Assembly (NCBI RefSeq): GCF_000371925.1
Contig: NZ_AQVE01000006.1
Coordinates: forward strand, 1 to 64,000
Length of the DNA stretch: 64,000 nucleotides
Reading direction: 5' to 3'
Source: Thiolinea disciformis DSM 14473
Lineage (GTDB): Bacteria; Pseudomonadota; Gammaproteobacteria; Thiotrichales; Thiotrichaceae
Below the pieces are notes generated by a model. The model was not told where the DNA came from. It searched no databases and saw only the letters and a program-made list of their open reading frames with translations. A program made the position numbers and the translations under genes. This document shows, piece by piece, positions 8,964-18,829 of this stretch. Each line of letters begins with the position of its first letter. The stretch's first letter is position 1.

Positions 8964-11900
8964 TTAGTACTTCTCTAATCGTTTGGCCGATACAGGCTTA
9001 GCCGTTCCTAATTCTTGTGCAAACAATGAAACACGAAATTCCTCGATCATCCAGCGATATTCGCGCAAATTTTCCAATGTCTGGGGCTCAGTGAATTTAC
9101 CCAAAGCCTTGCTGCGGGTTTTATATTGTTCCCAAAACGGTTTGACTTGCAGATAAAGTGTTTGATCTTTGGTCGGCGCTTCTTTGAGTTTTTCCAAGCG
9201 GCGTTGAATACCTTTTAAATAGCGTGGCAGATGGCGCAATTCTTCTGGCTCATAATTTTCTAAAAAGCCGACATAAACTAAATGATCAAGCTGATCATTA
9301 ATATCTTCCAAAGCGCTTTGCCATGCACTGGGCATTTTGCCTTTTAATTGCTTACGAATATCATGGTAAGATGCTAAGGATGGTGCTAATAAGCGGATTA
9401 ACTCTTGCGCTTGCGTATAAATATTTTTCTTAGCGAGCAATAACGTCTGTTCGAACTGACTTTGTTGACGTATGGATAAATAATCTTTAAAAGCTTGGCG
9501 CACCGCATAGCGTGCAATGCTTTCTTTTAATTCTTCACATTTTCCCGTAGCCGCATAATGCAAACACAGTTGTTGCATATTCGGGACGTGTCGCGGTAAA
9601 TCGCGTAATTCACTAGGTAATGCCAGTAATAATAAACGCAATACACCCAAACGCTGCGCCGCTTGCGCCTCCATTTCATTATCGAAAAGACGAATATCAA
9701 CACCATGGCCTTGATCGATTAAGGCAGGCCACGTATGCAAGCGTACACCACCTAATTCAATTTGATGTGTGTTCGGCAAATCGCCAAAATCCCAACGGAC
9801 TAAACCTTGTTTTTCTAATCGGGTAACTGGTTGGCGCTTCAATTCTTGGCGTGCTTGCTCGGTCACTTTGCCGCGCAAGGTGTTCCAATCACGCCCTGTA
9901 TGTACCACCTTGCCTTGCTCGTCCAATACCTCAAAACGCATTTGTAGATGCAAGGGTAGCTCAATATTTTCCCAATGTTCTGGCTCAATGTGTGTGCCGC
10001 TCATTTTCAGCAAATGTTTGGCTAATGCTTCTGTTAAAGGCAAGGTTTCACTGGGCGTCAAAGCCTCCATACACGCACGTGCATAATCAGGAGCGGGTAC
10101 GAATTGCTTGCGAATGTGCTTGGGTAGGCCACGAATCAAAGCGGTGACTTTTTCTTCCAATAAGCCTGGGACAAGATAGTCAAAACGAATCGGCGAGAGT
10201 TGATTGAGTGCCAACAATGGAGTGCTCACTGTCACACCATCGTCTTCTGCATTTGGTTCGAAATGGTAGCGCAATGTGAGTGTGATGCCTTGCACGCTAA
10301 TCGTATCAGGGTATTGCCCGCTTTGTTCTAAACGTGCATCACGCTGCATTAAATCATCACGGCTTAGGAAGAGTAGTTTGGGATTTTTTTGCTCGGCATA
10401 TTTGCGCCAACGCTCGAAGGAGTGTCCATTAACTACCTCTTTGCCAATACGCGGCTCGAAGAAATCAAATAATAATTGCTCATCGACCAGAATATCGCGG
10501 CGGCGTCCTTTGGCTTCGAGATGCTCAATATCGGCTACCAAATCCGCGTTATGGCGGAAAAAGGGCGCATTAGTTTTATATTCGCCATACACCAACGCAT
10601 GACGAATAAAAATCTCGCGGCTTAAAACTGGATCAATCCGCCCATAACTGACACTGCGCTTAGGCGTAATGGTGATGCCGTATAAAGAAGTGCGCTCGAA
10701 AGCGGCAACATTCGCGGGCTTTTCCTCCCAATGAGGTTCGGTGTAATGACGCTTAATTAGATGTTGCGCCAATTCTTCAATCCATTCGGGCTGAATTTTG
10801 GCAGCCGTCCGCGCATAAAGCTTGCTAGTTTCGACTAATTCGGCGGCCATGACCCATTGTGGTGCTTTCTTACGCAAATTGGAGGCGGGGAAAATAAGGA
10901 ATTTGCGTCCATTGGCGCCTTGATATTCCAGATTTTCGTCTTTTAAACCAATATTCCCCAATAAGCCTGACAATAAACTGCGATGAATCCCACTATAGTC
11001 GGCTTCTTTTTCATTTTCTTTAATGCCCGTTTCGAGCAAAGTAGAGCGAATTTGTTGGTGAATATCATGCCATTCTTGTAAGCGCGTCCACGATAAAAAG
11101 TCGGTTTTGCACGATTTTCGGAATTGGTTCTTGGATAGGTGCTGGCGCTGTTCGTGGAAATATTGCCACAGTTTGAGGAGGCTTAAAAAGTCCGAATCTT
11201 CGGCTTTAAAACGGGCATGTTTTTCATCAGCGGCCTGCTGTTTGTCCATGGGACGTTCGCGTGGATCTTGAATGGCCAAGGCGGCTGCAATGATGAGTAC
11301 TTCTTTTAAAGCGCCTTCTTTTTCTGCCGTGACAATCATTTTACCCAAGCGCGGGTCGACGGGAAGTTTGGCCAGTGTATGGCCTAGCGGCAATAAATTA
11401 TAGTCCGCATCTACCGCGCCTACTTCAAACAGCAATTTATAGCCATCCCGAATCAAGCGGGTGTCCGGTGCTTCGACAAACGGAAATTTTTCAATCTCGC
11501 CTAGTTTCATGGTTTCCATTTGCAGGATGACTGAAGCGAGGTTGGTGCGCAGTATTTCAGGCTCAGTGAAAGCAGGGCGGTTGTTGTAATCGTCCTCACT
11601 ATACAAGCGAATAGCGATGCCTGAGGAGACGCGTCCGCAGCGCCCTGAACGTTGATTGGCTGATGCTTGTGCTATTTTTTCAATGGGCAAACGCTGCACG
11701 CCTGCACGCCACGAATAACGCGAAATACGGGCTAAACCGCTATCCACTACGTACTTAATACCTGGTACGGTCAATGAGGTTTCCGCGACATTGGTGGCTA
11801 AGACAATACGCCGCCGTCCATGGGGTTCAAAAATTTTATGTTGTTCTTCGGCGGAAAGGCGTGCATATAAAGGTAAAATTTCGGTGGAGGGCGGATGGTG

Positions 11901-12818
11901 TTTGCGCAACGCCTCTGCAGCCTCACGAATTTCGCGCTCCCCAGGGAGAAACACTAGAACATCGCCCGAACCTTCCAAACTCAATTCATCCACGGCGTCT
12001 AAGATGGCATCGGTCAGATCGCGCTCGTCTTCGCCTTCAATATCCACTAATGGCCGATAACGTAACTCCACCGGATAAGTACGCCCCGACACTTCAATAA
12101 TCGGAGCGCCATCAAAATGTTTAGAAAAGCGCTGCGAGTCAATCGTTGCTGAGGTAATAATAATTTTGAGATCGTGGCGTTTCGGCAAAAGCCATTTCAA
12201 ATAGCCGAGCAGGAAATCAATATTGAGGCTGCGCTCGTGTGCCTCATCGATAATCAGTGTGTCATAATCATTCAGATAGCGATCCTGCTGAATTTCCGCC
12301 AGCAAAATCCCATCGGTCATTAATTTAATATAGCTATCTTTATGTGTTTTATCAGTGAAACGAACTTTATAACCTACCTGCTGCCCCAGCGGGGTTTTTA
12401 GTTCCTCAGCAATACGATCTGCAACACTTCGTGCAGCAATACGGCGCGGCTGCGTGTGTCCAATATAACCATCAACCCCACGACCTGCTTCCAAACACAT
12501 TTTAGGGAGCTGTGTAGTTTTACCCGAGCCTGTTTCACCACAAATGACGACCACTTGGTGTTTTTTTATGGCAGCGATAATTTCTTCGCGACGTTGTGCG
12601 ACGGGTAAGTCTTCAGGATATTCCGGTTTAGGTAAATTTTTTAAACGCGTGGCGCGTCGCTCTAATGAGGACTTAATCGCTGTTTCTAAACGTGCTTGGC
12701 GTTCGGCATCCGGTTGACGTTCCAACTGTTGCAAACTACGGCGCAACCGAAAGCGTTCTGCACCCATCGTGGCAGATAATTGTTGACGTAAGCCAGTCAA
12801 GGGAGCAGGGGGCAGCAT
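8964..12818 (-). CDS. hrpA: ATP-dependent RNA helicase HrpA
   Basis: 1284 residues, close to the 1300 of E. coli HrpA. It is a DEAH/RHA helicase with Walker A GETGSGKT at 94-101, DEAH at 191-194, SAT near 223, and QRSGRCGR motif VI near 390. The helicase-associated and OB domains and the long C-terminal DUF3418 region typical of HrpA follow. In E. coli HrpA processes some fimbrial mRNAs and helps resolve stalled or collided ribosomes. No operon partner is evident: the diguanylate cyclase gene ends about 70 bases upstream on the same strand. Confidence 0.96.
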   Translation of the reverse strand: MLPPAPLTGLRQQLSATMGAERFRLRRSLQQLERQPDAERQARLETAIKSSLERRATRLKNLPKPEYPEDLPVAQRREEIIAAIKKHQVVVICGETGSGKTTQLPKMCLEAGRGVDGYIGHTQPRRIAARSVADRIAEELKTPLGQQVGYKVRFTDKTHKDSYIKLMTDGILLAEIQQDRYLNDYDTLIIDEAHERSLNIDFLLGYLKWLLPKRHDLKIIITSATIDSQRFSKHFDGAPIIEVSGRTYPVELRYRPLVDIEGEDERDLTDAILDAVDELSLEGSGDVLVFLPGEREIREAAEALRKHHPPSTEILPLYARLSAEEQHKIFEPHGRRRIVLATNVAETSLTVPGIKYVVDSGLARISRYSWRAGVQRLPIEKIAQASANQRSGRCGRVSSGIAIRLYSEDDYNNRPAFTEPEILRTNLASVILQMETMKLGEIEKFPFVEAPDTRLIRDGYKLLFEVGAVDADYNLLPLGHTLAKLPVDPRLGKMIVTAEKEGALKEVLIIAAALAIQDPRERPMDKQQAADEKHARFKAEDSDFLSLLKLWQYFHEQRQHLSKNQFRKSCKTDFLSWTRLQEWHDIHQQIRSTLLETGIKENEKEADYSGIHRSLLSGLLGNIGLKDENLEYQGANGRKFLIFPASNLRKKAPQWVMAAELVETSKLYARTAAKIQPEWIEELAQHLIKRHYTEPHWEEKPANVAAFERTSLYGITITPKRSVSYGRIDPVLSREIFIRHALVYGEYKTNAPFFRHNADLVADIEHLEAKGRRRDILVDEQLLFDFFEPRIGKEVVNGHSFERWRKYAEQKNPKLLFLSRDDLMQRDARLEQSGQYPDTISVQGITLTLRYHFEPNAEDDGVTVSTPLLALNQLSPIRFDYLVPGLLEEKVTALIRGLPKHIRKQFVPAPDYARACMEALTPSETLPLTEALAKHLLKMSGTHIEPEHWENIELPLHLQMRFEVLDEQGKVVHTGRDWNTLRGKVTEQARQELKRQPVTRLEKQGLVRWDFGDLPNTHQIELGGVRLHTWPALIDQGHGVDIRLFDNEMEAQAAQRLGVLRLLLLALPSELRDLPRHVPNMQQLCLHYAATGKCEELKESIARYAVRQAFKDYLSIRQQSQFEQTLLLAKKNIYTQAQELIRLLAPSLASYHDIRKQLKGKMPSAWQSALEDINDQLDHLVYVGFLENYEPEELRHLPRYLKGIQRRLEKLKEAPTKDQTLYLQVKPFWEQYKTRSKALGKFTEPQTLENLREYRWMIEEFRVSLFAQELGTAKPVSAKRLEKY

Positions 12819-12886
12819 GGAATAACCTAACGAATTCGCTAATCAAACCTATTATTATAGCGAATTGCTAGCCTAAAGTTAATGGC

Positions 12887-14116
12887 TTAAGCCGCTTGTC
12901 CTAGGGCAGGCTCGTGCTCTTCCAAATCGCTGTCATCTAAGCCACAAGCCTCGTGAGCAACTTGATTACGACCACGGTGTTTAGCGTGATAAAGTGCTTG
13001 ATCAGCAGCACGTAACAGCATCGCTGGGAATATGACTTCGCGTTCAGCGCTTTGGTTAGCTAATTCATCGGTGCGCATCGTACTGGGTACGCAGGATGAC
13101 ACACCAATACTGATAGTAATGGGCTTATGGCCTTTGGGATCGAGACTAAGAGGCTGTTTCTCAATATGGGCGCGTAAGCTTTCCGCGACATTGAGGGCAT
13201 CCTCTAAGGTCGTATTCGGTAGCAGAATCACAAATTCTTCCCCACCATGACGTGCTACCACATCGGAGGCGCGTTTCGCAAGACTTTGCAAATTGCGCGC
13301 AATCAATTTCAAGCATTTATCACCTGCTTGATGCCCGAATTGATCATTAAAACTTTTGAAATGATCAACATCAATCATTAATAAAGAGAGTGGCTCGGCA
13401 TTGCGTGCAGCACGGCGCCATTCAAGCTTAAAGACTTGTTCAAAATAACGACGATTGGCGACTTGGGTCAGAGGATCGGTGTTCATCTGATCCAGTAGGC
13501 GGATTTGTGCGTGGTGTAAGGTGCTAAGTGTAGCAAACAAGACATGCCCACTAAGAGCCATAAGACCTGCTAAAACCCCGAGGCTAATCGCTAATAAATT
13601 AAAAGAAAGATTATCTTGCGTGAATAGCACCAAAATCATGGGAATAAACACGGCCGCAATTTGAGCGTGTAAAGCATTACGTGATAAAACGATAAGTGGA
13701 AAAATGGAGACCGCAATTAGGCTTAGGAGTACGATATGTAAAGCGAGATTAGTGGTTTCGGGTACATAGAATAGAATGCTGGATAAGCCCCACAACGCAT
13801 TTAAGAGGGTAGTGTGTAAAAGGTAGTTTTGTGTTAATTGATGGAGGCGTTCAGGTGTTAAAGGATTTTCAGTGAAAATTTTGCCACTTTGCAGCCAGCG
13901 TAGGGCGCTAATAGCGACCACACTTAGATACCAAATACCCATCGTCCAACGACTAATGGGTTGGCTAAACCATAAAATGGCCGTTAGCAGTGTTCCTGAA
14001 AGCACTTGCATCCAAAAATAAACAACGCCATAGCTTAGCAATACTTTCATTTGTTCCTGTACTACCTGATCGGGCAGTAGGTCGAAGTAAGCGCTAATGC
14101 GATTATGCTTATTCAT
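12887..14116 (-). CDS. Membrane-bound diguanylate cyclase (GGDEF)
   Basis: 409 residues from the ATG at 14116, preceded by AAAAGG. A -10-like TATAAT at 14153-14158 fits this start; the upstream TTG in frame would leave almost no leader. The N-terminal half has about six membrane segments (roughly 25-200). The catalytic domain carries LLMIDVDHFKSFNDQFGH and an intact GGEEF at 291-295. An RxxD inhibitory site (R282-D285) lies five residues before it, so the enzyme should make cyclic di-GMP and be inhibited by it. No EAL domain follows. The membrane part probably senses an unknown signal. The N-terminal region is not one I can name with confidence. Confidence 0.93.
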   Translation of the reverse strand: MNKHNRISAYFDLLPDQVVQEQMKVLLSYGVVYFWMQVLSGTLLTAILWFSQPISRWTMGIWYLSVVAISALRWLQSGKIFTENPLTPERLHQLTQNYLLHTTLLNALWGLSSILFYVPETTNLALHIVLLSLIAVSIFPLIVLSRNALHAQIAAVFIPMILVLFTQDNLSFNLLAISLGVLAGLMALSGHVLFATLSTLHHAQIRLLDQMNTDPLTQVANRRYFEQVFKLEWRRAARNAEPLSLLMIDVDHFKSFNDQFGHQAGDKCLKLIARNLQSLAKRASDVVARHGGEEFVILLPNTTLEDALNVAESLRAHIEKQPLSLDPKGHKPITISIGVSSCVPSTMRTDELANQSAEREVIFPAMLLRAADQALYHAKHRGRNQVAHEACGLDDSDLEEHEPALGQAA

Positions 14117-14263
14117 CCACAACACCTTTTCCGAAAGATTCGTCAAAAGTAAATTATATACAGCAGCCTGTATTGTTTATGATAGTGACATTTTCGATGA
14201 ATTGCAGTCGTATTCAGACGAGCTGTCTTTAGGTTTATAGTAGCTTTTGCGAAAAGGCATAGC

Positions 14264-14298
14264 CGAAAAAAAGCCCTATTGCTGTGCAACAGGGCTTT
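14264..14298 (-). terminator. Terminator of the EF-G2 gene
   Basis: AAAGCCCT/AGGGCTTT stem extended by TTGC/GCAA around a TGT loop with one A-C mismatch. On the minus strand it is followed by seven T. It lies just after the EF-G2 stop codon at 14317. Confidence 0.85.
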
Positions 14299-14316
14299 TG
14301 CTGAAGGCTAGTTAAA

Positions 14317-16413
14317 TTAACGAGCAGCTTCTTGTGCTTTCTTACGTTCTGCGGCTTCTTTAATAACCGTTTCAGATACGTTTTTCGGACAAGGTGAGTA
14401 GTGCGAGAACTCCATGGAGAACTGGCCACGACCGGAGGTCATTGTACGTAAGGTATTGATGTAACCGAACATTTCGGACAATGGTGCTTCCGCCTTAATA
14501 CGAACACCAATCGGTGCGGTATCTTGTGATTTGATCATGGCACGACGACGGTTCAAATCACCAATAACATCACCCACGTGATCTTCAGGGGTGAATACGT
14601 CAACTTTCATGATCGGTTCAAGAATTTGCGGGCCAGCTTTTTGCATAGTTTGGCGATAACCGCCTTTTGCCGCAATTTCGAACGCAATAGCAGAAGAGTC
14701 GACCGCGTGGAAGGCACCGTCACGTAAGGTGACTTTTACGTCAACCACTGGGTAACCAGCTAACACACCCTTATTCATGCTTTCTTTAAAGCCTTTGTCA
14801 ATCGCAGGCCAGAATTCACGAGGCACGTTACCACCCACGACCACGGATTCAAACGCATAACCAGCGCCGGGTTCGTTAGGCTGAATGGTGTAGTCGATCT
14901 TACCGTATTGACCAGAACCACCAGATTGCTTTTTGTGCGTGAAGCTATCTTCAACGGCTTGCGTGATCGATTCACGATAAGCCACTTGCGGTTTACCCAC
15001 TTCGACTTCGATACCATGTGTACGACGTAAAATGTCGACTTTAATATCTAAGTGCAATTCACCCATCCCTTTCAGGATAGTTTCATTGGTTTCTTGGTCG
15101 GTTTCAACACGGAATGAAGGGTCTTCCTGAACCATCTTGTTCAGTGCAATACCTAATTTCTCAGCAGCGCCCTTGTTCTTTGGTGCAATCGCAATCGAGA
15201 TAACAGGATCTGGGAATACCATCGGTTCCAGTGTTGCAGGATTGTCTGGATCGGCCAAAGTATGACCGGTTTGAACGTTTTTCAAACCGATTAAGGCAAC
15301 GATATCGCCCGCTTGCGCCGATTCGATTTCAGTACGGTCATTGGCGTGCATTTCCACCATACGACCCACACGTTCTGACTTACCGGTATAGGTATTCATG
15401 ACCGTGTCACCTTTCTTCAAGGTGCCTGAGTAGATACGCACGAAGTTTAGCGCACCGAAACGGTCATCCATAATCTTGAATACGAGCGCGCGTAAGGGGC
15501 GGCTTGGATCAACAATCGCGAATTCACCGGTCTCAACACCTTCGATATCCGTTTCAGGTTGTGGCTGAACTTCGGTTGGATTCGGTAAATAATCGACTAC
15601 CCCGTCCAATACCAATTGAACACCCTTGTTCTTGAATGAAGAGCCTGGGTAAGTGGGGAAGAAGTCCATGGCGATTGTACCTTTGCGGATACAACGCTTA
15701 ATGTCTTCAATAGCAGGCTCTTCGCCGCCCAAATACATTTCCATTAACTCATCATCTTGCTCAACCGCCGTTTCGATAAGTTTTTCGCGCCATTCTTCCA
15801 CCTTGGCCTTCATATCTTCAGGCACATCTTGAATGGTGTACTTTAATGGATCGCCAGACTCATCCCATACCCATGCTTTGCGGGTTAATAAGTCAATAAC
15901 ACCCACGAAGCTATCTTCAAAGCCAATTGGCAGCGCCATTACTAAAGGCTTAGCGGCTAAGATGTCTTCAACTTGTTTAACAACGCGATAAAAATCTGCA
16001 CCAATACGGTCTAATTTATTGACGTAAATTAAGCGTGAAACTTTAGAGTCGTTCGCATAACGCCAGTTAGTTTCTGATTGTGGCTCAACACCGCCAGAAC
16101 CGCAGAATACACCGATACCGCCGTCTAATACTTTTAAGGAGCGATAAACTTCAATCGTGAAGTCAACGTGCCCAGGCGTATCGATAATATTGAAGCGATG
16201 GTCTTTCCAATAAGCAGTGGTTGCAGCGGATTGAATGGTAATACCGCGCTCAGCTTCCTGCTCCATGAAGTCCATGGTGGACTCACCTTCGTGAACTTCA
16301 CCGATCTTGTGAATTTTTCCGGTAAGTTTCAAAATACGTTCGGTCGTTGTGGTTTTACCTGCGTCAACGTGCGCGAAGATACCGATATTGCGGTATTTGC
16401 TTAAATCCGTCAT
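14317..16413 (-). CDS. fusA2: Elongation factor G, second type (EF-G2/FusB-like)
   Basis: 698 residues with all five EF-G domains: G1 [13 protein letters not shown]3 DTPGHVDF and G4 NKLDR. The segment [20 protein letters not shown] is typical of the second EF-G of Pseudomonas and relatives (FusB). The ribosomal-operon FusA reads differently there (AVGGVQPQSETVWRQA). The gene is not next to rpsL, rpsG or tufA, which supports a paralogue. Its role may be translocation, ribosome recycling or slow back-up elongation; this cannot be decided here. The ribosome site is weak (ACGAGAT), which is unusual for a highly expressed factor. Confidence 0.88.
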   Translation of the reverse strand: MTDLSKYRNIGIFAHVDAGKTTTTERILKLTGKIHKIGEVHEGESTMDFMEQEAERGITIQSAATTAYWKDHRFNIIDTPGHVDFTIEVYRSLKVLDGGIGVFCGSGGVEPQSETNWRYANDSKVSRLIYVNKLDRIGADFYRVVKQVEDILAAKPLVMALPIGFEDSFVGVIDLLTRKAWVWDESGDPLKYTIQDVPEDMKAKVEEWREKLIETAVEQDDELMEMYLGGEEPAIEDIKRCIRKGTIAMDFFPTYPGSSFKNKGVQLVLDGVVDYLPNPTEVQPQPETDIEGVETGEFAIVDPSRPLRALVFKIMDDRFGALNFVRIYSGTLKKGDTVMNTYTGKSERVGRMVEMHANDRTEIESAQAGDIVALIGLKNVQTGHTLADPDNPATLEPMVFPDPVISIAIAPKNKGAAEKLGIALNKMVQEDPSFRVETDQETNETILKGMGELHLDIKVDILRRTHGIEVEVGKPQVAYRESITQAVEDSFTHKKQSGGSGQYGKIDYTIQPNEPGAGYAFESVVVGGNVPREFWPAIDKGFKESMNKGVLAGYPVVDVKVTLRDGAFHAVDSSAIAFEIAAKGGYRQTMQKAGPQILEPIMKVDVFTPEDHVGDVIGDLNRRRAMIKSQDTAPIGVRIKAEAPLSEMFGYINTLRTMTSGRGQFSMEFSHYSPCPKNVSETVIKEAAERKKAQEAAR

Positions 16414-16567
16414 GGTTTAAAATCTCGTTTAAATACAATAACCTGCCGACAACACCACCGCTTGATTTTGGGTGAAGCCTTTGTGCTCATTTGCCAGCAG
16501 GAGTGTGGCTCTGCCGACCGTTAGCTTTATCTTATTTGCTTGGCGCAAAACGTTCTAAACGGTCTAG

Positions 16568-16585
16568 TGTCAGAAATTTTTGACA
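16568..16585. promoter_or_regulatory. Near-perfect 18-bp palindrome upstream of EF-G2
   Basis: TGTCAGAAATTTTTGACA pairs at eight of nine positions. It lies about 155 bases upstream of the EF-G2 start in the 290-base gap between EF-G2 and the cbpA-like gene. It could be an operator. Apart from it I see nothing clear in this gap. Confidence 0.4.
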
Positions 16586-16703
16586 TTACTTAGAACTTCC
16601 GTATGAGCCAAACGCTTAAAGCGGTGCGGTAGTATATAGCATTTACTAGAAGCAAGTAAGGGGCGGTTTTAAGCGAAAACCACCCTAAGAGAAGATAGTC
16701 TAT

Positions 16704-17657
16704 TTACCAATGACTACGCGGATTAAAGGGCAAGGTTTCGGCCATGGTTTGGTAGAATTGTTTAGCCTTTTCGCTATCAGCGGGTGGCGTTACGATCTCG
16801 ACAATCGCGTATAAATCACCGGCAGCTTGATTATTAGTCCCCGGAATCCCTTTTCCTTTTAAGCGCATTTTCCGCCCAGCGCGCGCATCCGGTGGAATTT
16901 TTAAATCCACTTGGCTTCCATCGGGCATGGGTAGTTTAACCGTGGTACCCAAGGCTGCTTCCCAAGGCGTAACAGGCACTTGAATCGATAAATCACGTTC
17001 ATCCACTTTATAGAAACGATGCGGTGCAAATTCGATTTCTAAAAATAAGTCACCTCCATTCGAGCCTTGCCCGCTCAAACGGATACGCTGTCCTGCTTTT
17101 ACGCCTTTCGGTATATTCACCGTGAGACTGCGTTCACCTTCAGGGGTATGTAAGTTTATCGTGCGCTTTGCGCCATTGATGCTGTCCTCCACATCAATTT
17201 GAATTTTGACTTGCTGATCTTGGCCGCGTGTTGAGCGTTGCTGGTGAAATCCGCCTTGATTGCCACCAAATCCATCTGGGCGATGACCAAATAGCGACGT
17301 GAAGAAATCGCTAAAGTCACCCATGTCAGCATTATTAGCGCCAAAACCGAATCCGCCTTGTGGCCCGCCACTACGAAACTCAAAGTTATTGAAGCCCCCG
17401 CCATTCCAGCCCGGTGGTGGACGGAAATCTTGTCCCGCTTTCCAATTGCTGCCTAACTGATCATAAGCTGCGCGTTTTTCTTCGTCACGTAGCACCTCAT
17501 ACGCCTCACCGATTTCTTTGAAACGGGCTTCCGCGTCTTTTTCTTTGCTGACATCAGGGTGATATTTGCTAGCCAGCTTGCGATAAGCTTTACGAATATC
17601 GTCATTGGAGGCACTGCGCTCTACCCCTAAAATCTTGTAATAATCTTTATATTCCAC
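16704..17657 (-). CDS. cbpA: CbpA-type J-domain co-chaperone
   Basis: 317 residues from a GTG with a strong AAGGAG nine bases upstream. The J-domain at 1-70 has HPD at 33-35. A Gly/Phe-rich linker spans about 82-145. The DnaJ C-terminal substrate-binding domain follows directly, without the cysteine-rich zinc finger. This is the CbpA (DnaJ type II) layout. It should stimulate DnaK. The divergent hsp20 pair and a sigma-32-type promoter at 17740-17767 mark it as a heat-shock gene. The E. coli partner cbpM is not adjacent. Confidence 0.93.
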   Translation of the reverse strand: MEYKDYYKILGVERSASNDDIRKAYRKLASKYHPDVSKEKDAEARFKEIGEAYEVLRDEEKRAAYDQLGSNWKAGQDFRPPPGWNGGGFNNFEFRSGGPQGGFGFGANNADMGDFSDFFTSLFGHRPDGFGGNQGGFHQQRSTRGQDQQVKIQIDVEDSINGAKRTINLHTPEGERSLTVNIPKGVKAGQRIRLSGQGSNGGDLFLEIEFAPHRFYKVDERDLSIQVPVTPWEAALGTTVKLPMPDGSQVDLKIPPDARAGRKMRLKGKGIPGTNNQAAGDLYAIVEIVTPPADSEKAKQFYQTMAETLPFNPRSHW

Positions 17658-17739
17658 GTAAAACTCCTTACCAAACTGCAGAGAGTTGGATGACAGCGCC
17701 GAGGGTTGTTAAGTCTATCATCACTCAAAGATAAGCCAG

Positions 17740-17767
17740 ACATGGGGGCGAATTAGCAAATCACAAG
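17740..17767 (-). promoter_or_regulatory. Sigma-32-type promoter of the cbpA-like gene
   Basis: On the minus strand, CTTGTG (-35) and a perfect CCCCATGT (-10) are separated by 14 bases, matching the sigma-32 consensus CTTGAA and CCCCATNT. The predicted start near 17733 gives a leader of about 75 bases. Confidence 0.75.
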
Positions 17768-17824
17768 CCTTGCTGACGCAAAAAATGATAATAATAATTT
17801 TTGTCAAGTTTTTTATTGTTGGCT

Positions 17825-17852
17825 CTTGAAGAGCGCTTTAGCCGCCCTTATT
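17825..17852 (+). promoter_or_regulatory. Sigma-32-type promoter of the hsp20 pair
   Basis: A perfect -35 CTTGAA and -10 CCCTTATT with a 14-base spacer. The same variant -10 (CCCTTAT) recurs ahead of hslV. The predicted start is near 17858, about 50 bases before the first hsp20 ATG. Confidence 0.75.
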
Positions 17853-17910
17853 CATGGGAACATCGAAACACTGAAACCAAGAAACATAGATAAAACGGGA
17901 GGTTTCCTCA

Positions 17911-18342
17911 ATGTACGGTTTTAATTTTAATGAAAGTTTTATTAACGAGCTGGAGCAGTTAGAGCGTTTGTTTCAACGCAACTTAACCTCCAATATTCGC
18001 CCTGTTGCACGCGGCACGTTTCCGGCGATTAATTTAGGTTCGACACCACAATCGGTTGAAGTCTATGCCTTTGTGCCGGGCGTTGATCCTAAAACTTTGG
18101 ATATACAAATCGATAAAAACCTGCTGACAGTGCAAGGTGAGCGCCAGTTGGATTTACCGAATGAGCAGGAGAAAGCGACGATTTATGCACAAGAGCGTTT
18201 TTCCGGCAAGTTTAAGCGGGTGATCACGCTACCGGATGATGCCGATGCGACCAAGGTAAGTGCTAATTGTAAGAATGGTGTATTGCATATTTCGATTCAG
18301 CGTCGTGAAGAAGCGCAACCCAAGCGTATCGAGATTCACTAA
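17911..18342 (+). CDS. Small heat-shock protein (Hsp20) 1
   Basis: 143 residues, alpha-crystallin family. The N-terminus (YGFNFNESFINELEQLERLF) is hydrophobic and variable. The crystallin domain at about 43-135 has VYAFVPGVDPKTLDI and the conserved NGVLHISI near its end, followed by a C-terminal PKRIEIH tail containing the IXI-type anchor. It holds unfolding proteins for DnaK-dependent refolding. ATG with GGGAGG upstream. It is the first gene of a two-gene operon; the second hsp20 gene starts 26 bases after its stop. Confidence 0.93.
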   Translation: MYGFNFNESFINELEQLERLFQRNLTSNIRPVARGTFPAINLGSTPQSVEVYAFVPGVDPKTLDIQIDKNLLTVQGERQLDLPNEQEKATIYAQERFSGKFKRVITLPDDADATKVSANCKNGVLHISIQRREEAQPKRIEIH

Positions 18343-18368
18343 ATCAGTCGCGACTAGGAGATAAAACC

Positions 18369-18758
18369 ATGACAGCTGTTAATATTAATCAAGAAAAGTC
18401 AGTAACCAAAAAAGACGCAGAGAATCGTCCGGTACTACGCCCTTTGGTAACGATTGTGGAAGGCGATTGGGGTTTTACCTTGACCGCAGAAATGCCGGGC
18501 GTTCCTAAAGAAGATGTGATTGTAAACGTGGAAAGCGATACCTTAACCTTGGAAGGTGAGATTGCGCTACCTTTCCCCGAAGGCATGGAAGCCACACACG
18601 CTGAGGTAAATTTAGCGCGTTATAAGCGCGCTTTTACCTTGAGTCGCGAACTGGATACCAGCAAAATTGAAGCGACTCAAAAGGATGGGGTGGTTACCTT
18701 AAAAATCCCTAAAGCGGCGCACGCTCAACCGCGTAAAATTGAAGTGCAAATCGGTTAA
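18369..18758 (+). CDS. Small heat-shock protein (Hsp20) 2
   Basis: 129 residues, alpha-crystallin domain at about 25-120 (FTLTAEMPGVPKEDVIVNVE, DGVVTLKIPK) and a PRKIEVQIG tail carrying the IXV anchor. The sequence is clearly different from the upstream Hsp20, so the two probably form mixed oligomers in the manner of IbpA and IbpB; that is inference. TAGGAG precedes the ATG. Confidence 0.93.
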   Translation: MTAVNINQEKSVTKKDAENRPVLRPLVTIVEGDWGFTLTAEMPGVPKEDVIVNVESDTLTLEGEIALPFPEGMEATHAEVNLARYKRAFTLSRELDTSKIEATQKDGVVTLKIPKAAHAQPRKIEVQIG

Positions 18759-18782
18759 ACGATAAGGCTTCGTGCGCTGATG

Positions 18783-18809
18783 AAACCCGTTCGTGAGAGC
18801 GGGTTTTTT
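18783..18809 (+). terminator. Terminator of the hsp20 operon
   Basis: AAACCCG/CGGGTTT extended by a G-T wobble and TC/GA pairs around a GTGA loop, then six T. It lies between the second hsp20 gene and the DUF72 gene, so the latter needs its own promoter or readthrough. Confidence 0.88.
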
Positions 18810-18829
18810 CATGGAAAATGGAGGGTTAT

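Noticed and set aside
9620-12100. Several plus-strand frames of 70-110 residues inside hrpA
   Set aside because: They are antisense to an intact conserved helicase, are basic or low complexity in the way typical of shadow frames, and lack start signals.
12887-14146. Longer start for the diguanylate cyclase at a TTG (14146)
   Set aside because: It would begin only a few bases after a TATAAT-like box and has no ribosome site, while the ATG at 14116 has AAAAGG upstream.
14317-16413. Calling this the main ribosomal-operon fusA
   Set aside because: The diagnostic [13 protein letters not shown] segment and the absence of rpsL, rpsG or tufA fit the second EF-G type.
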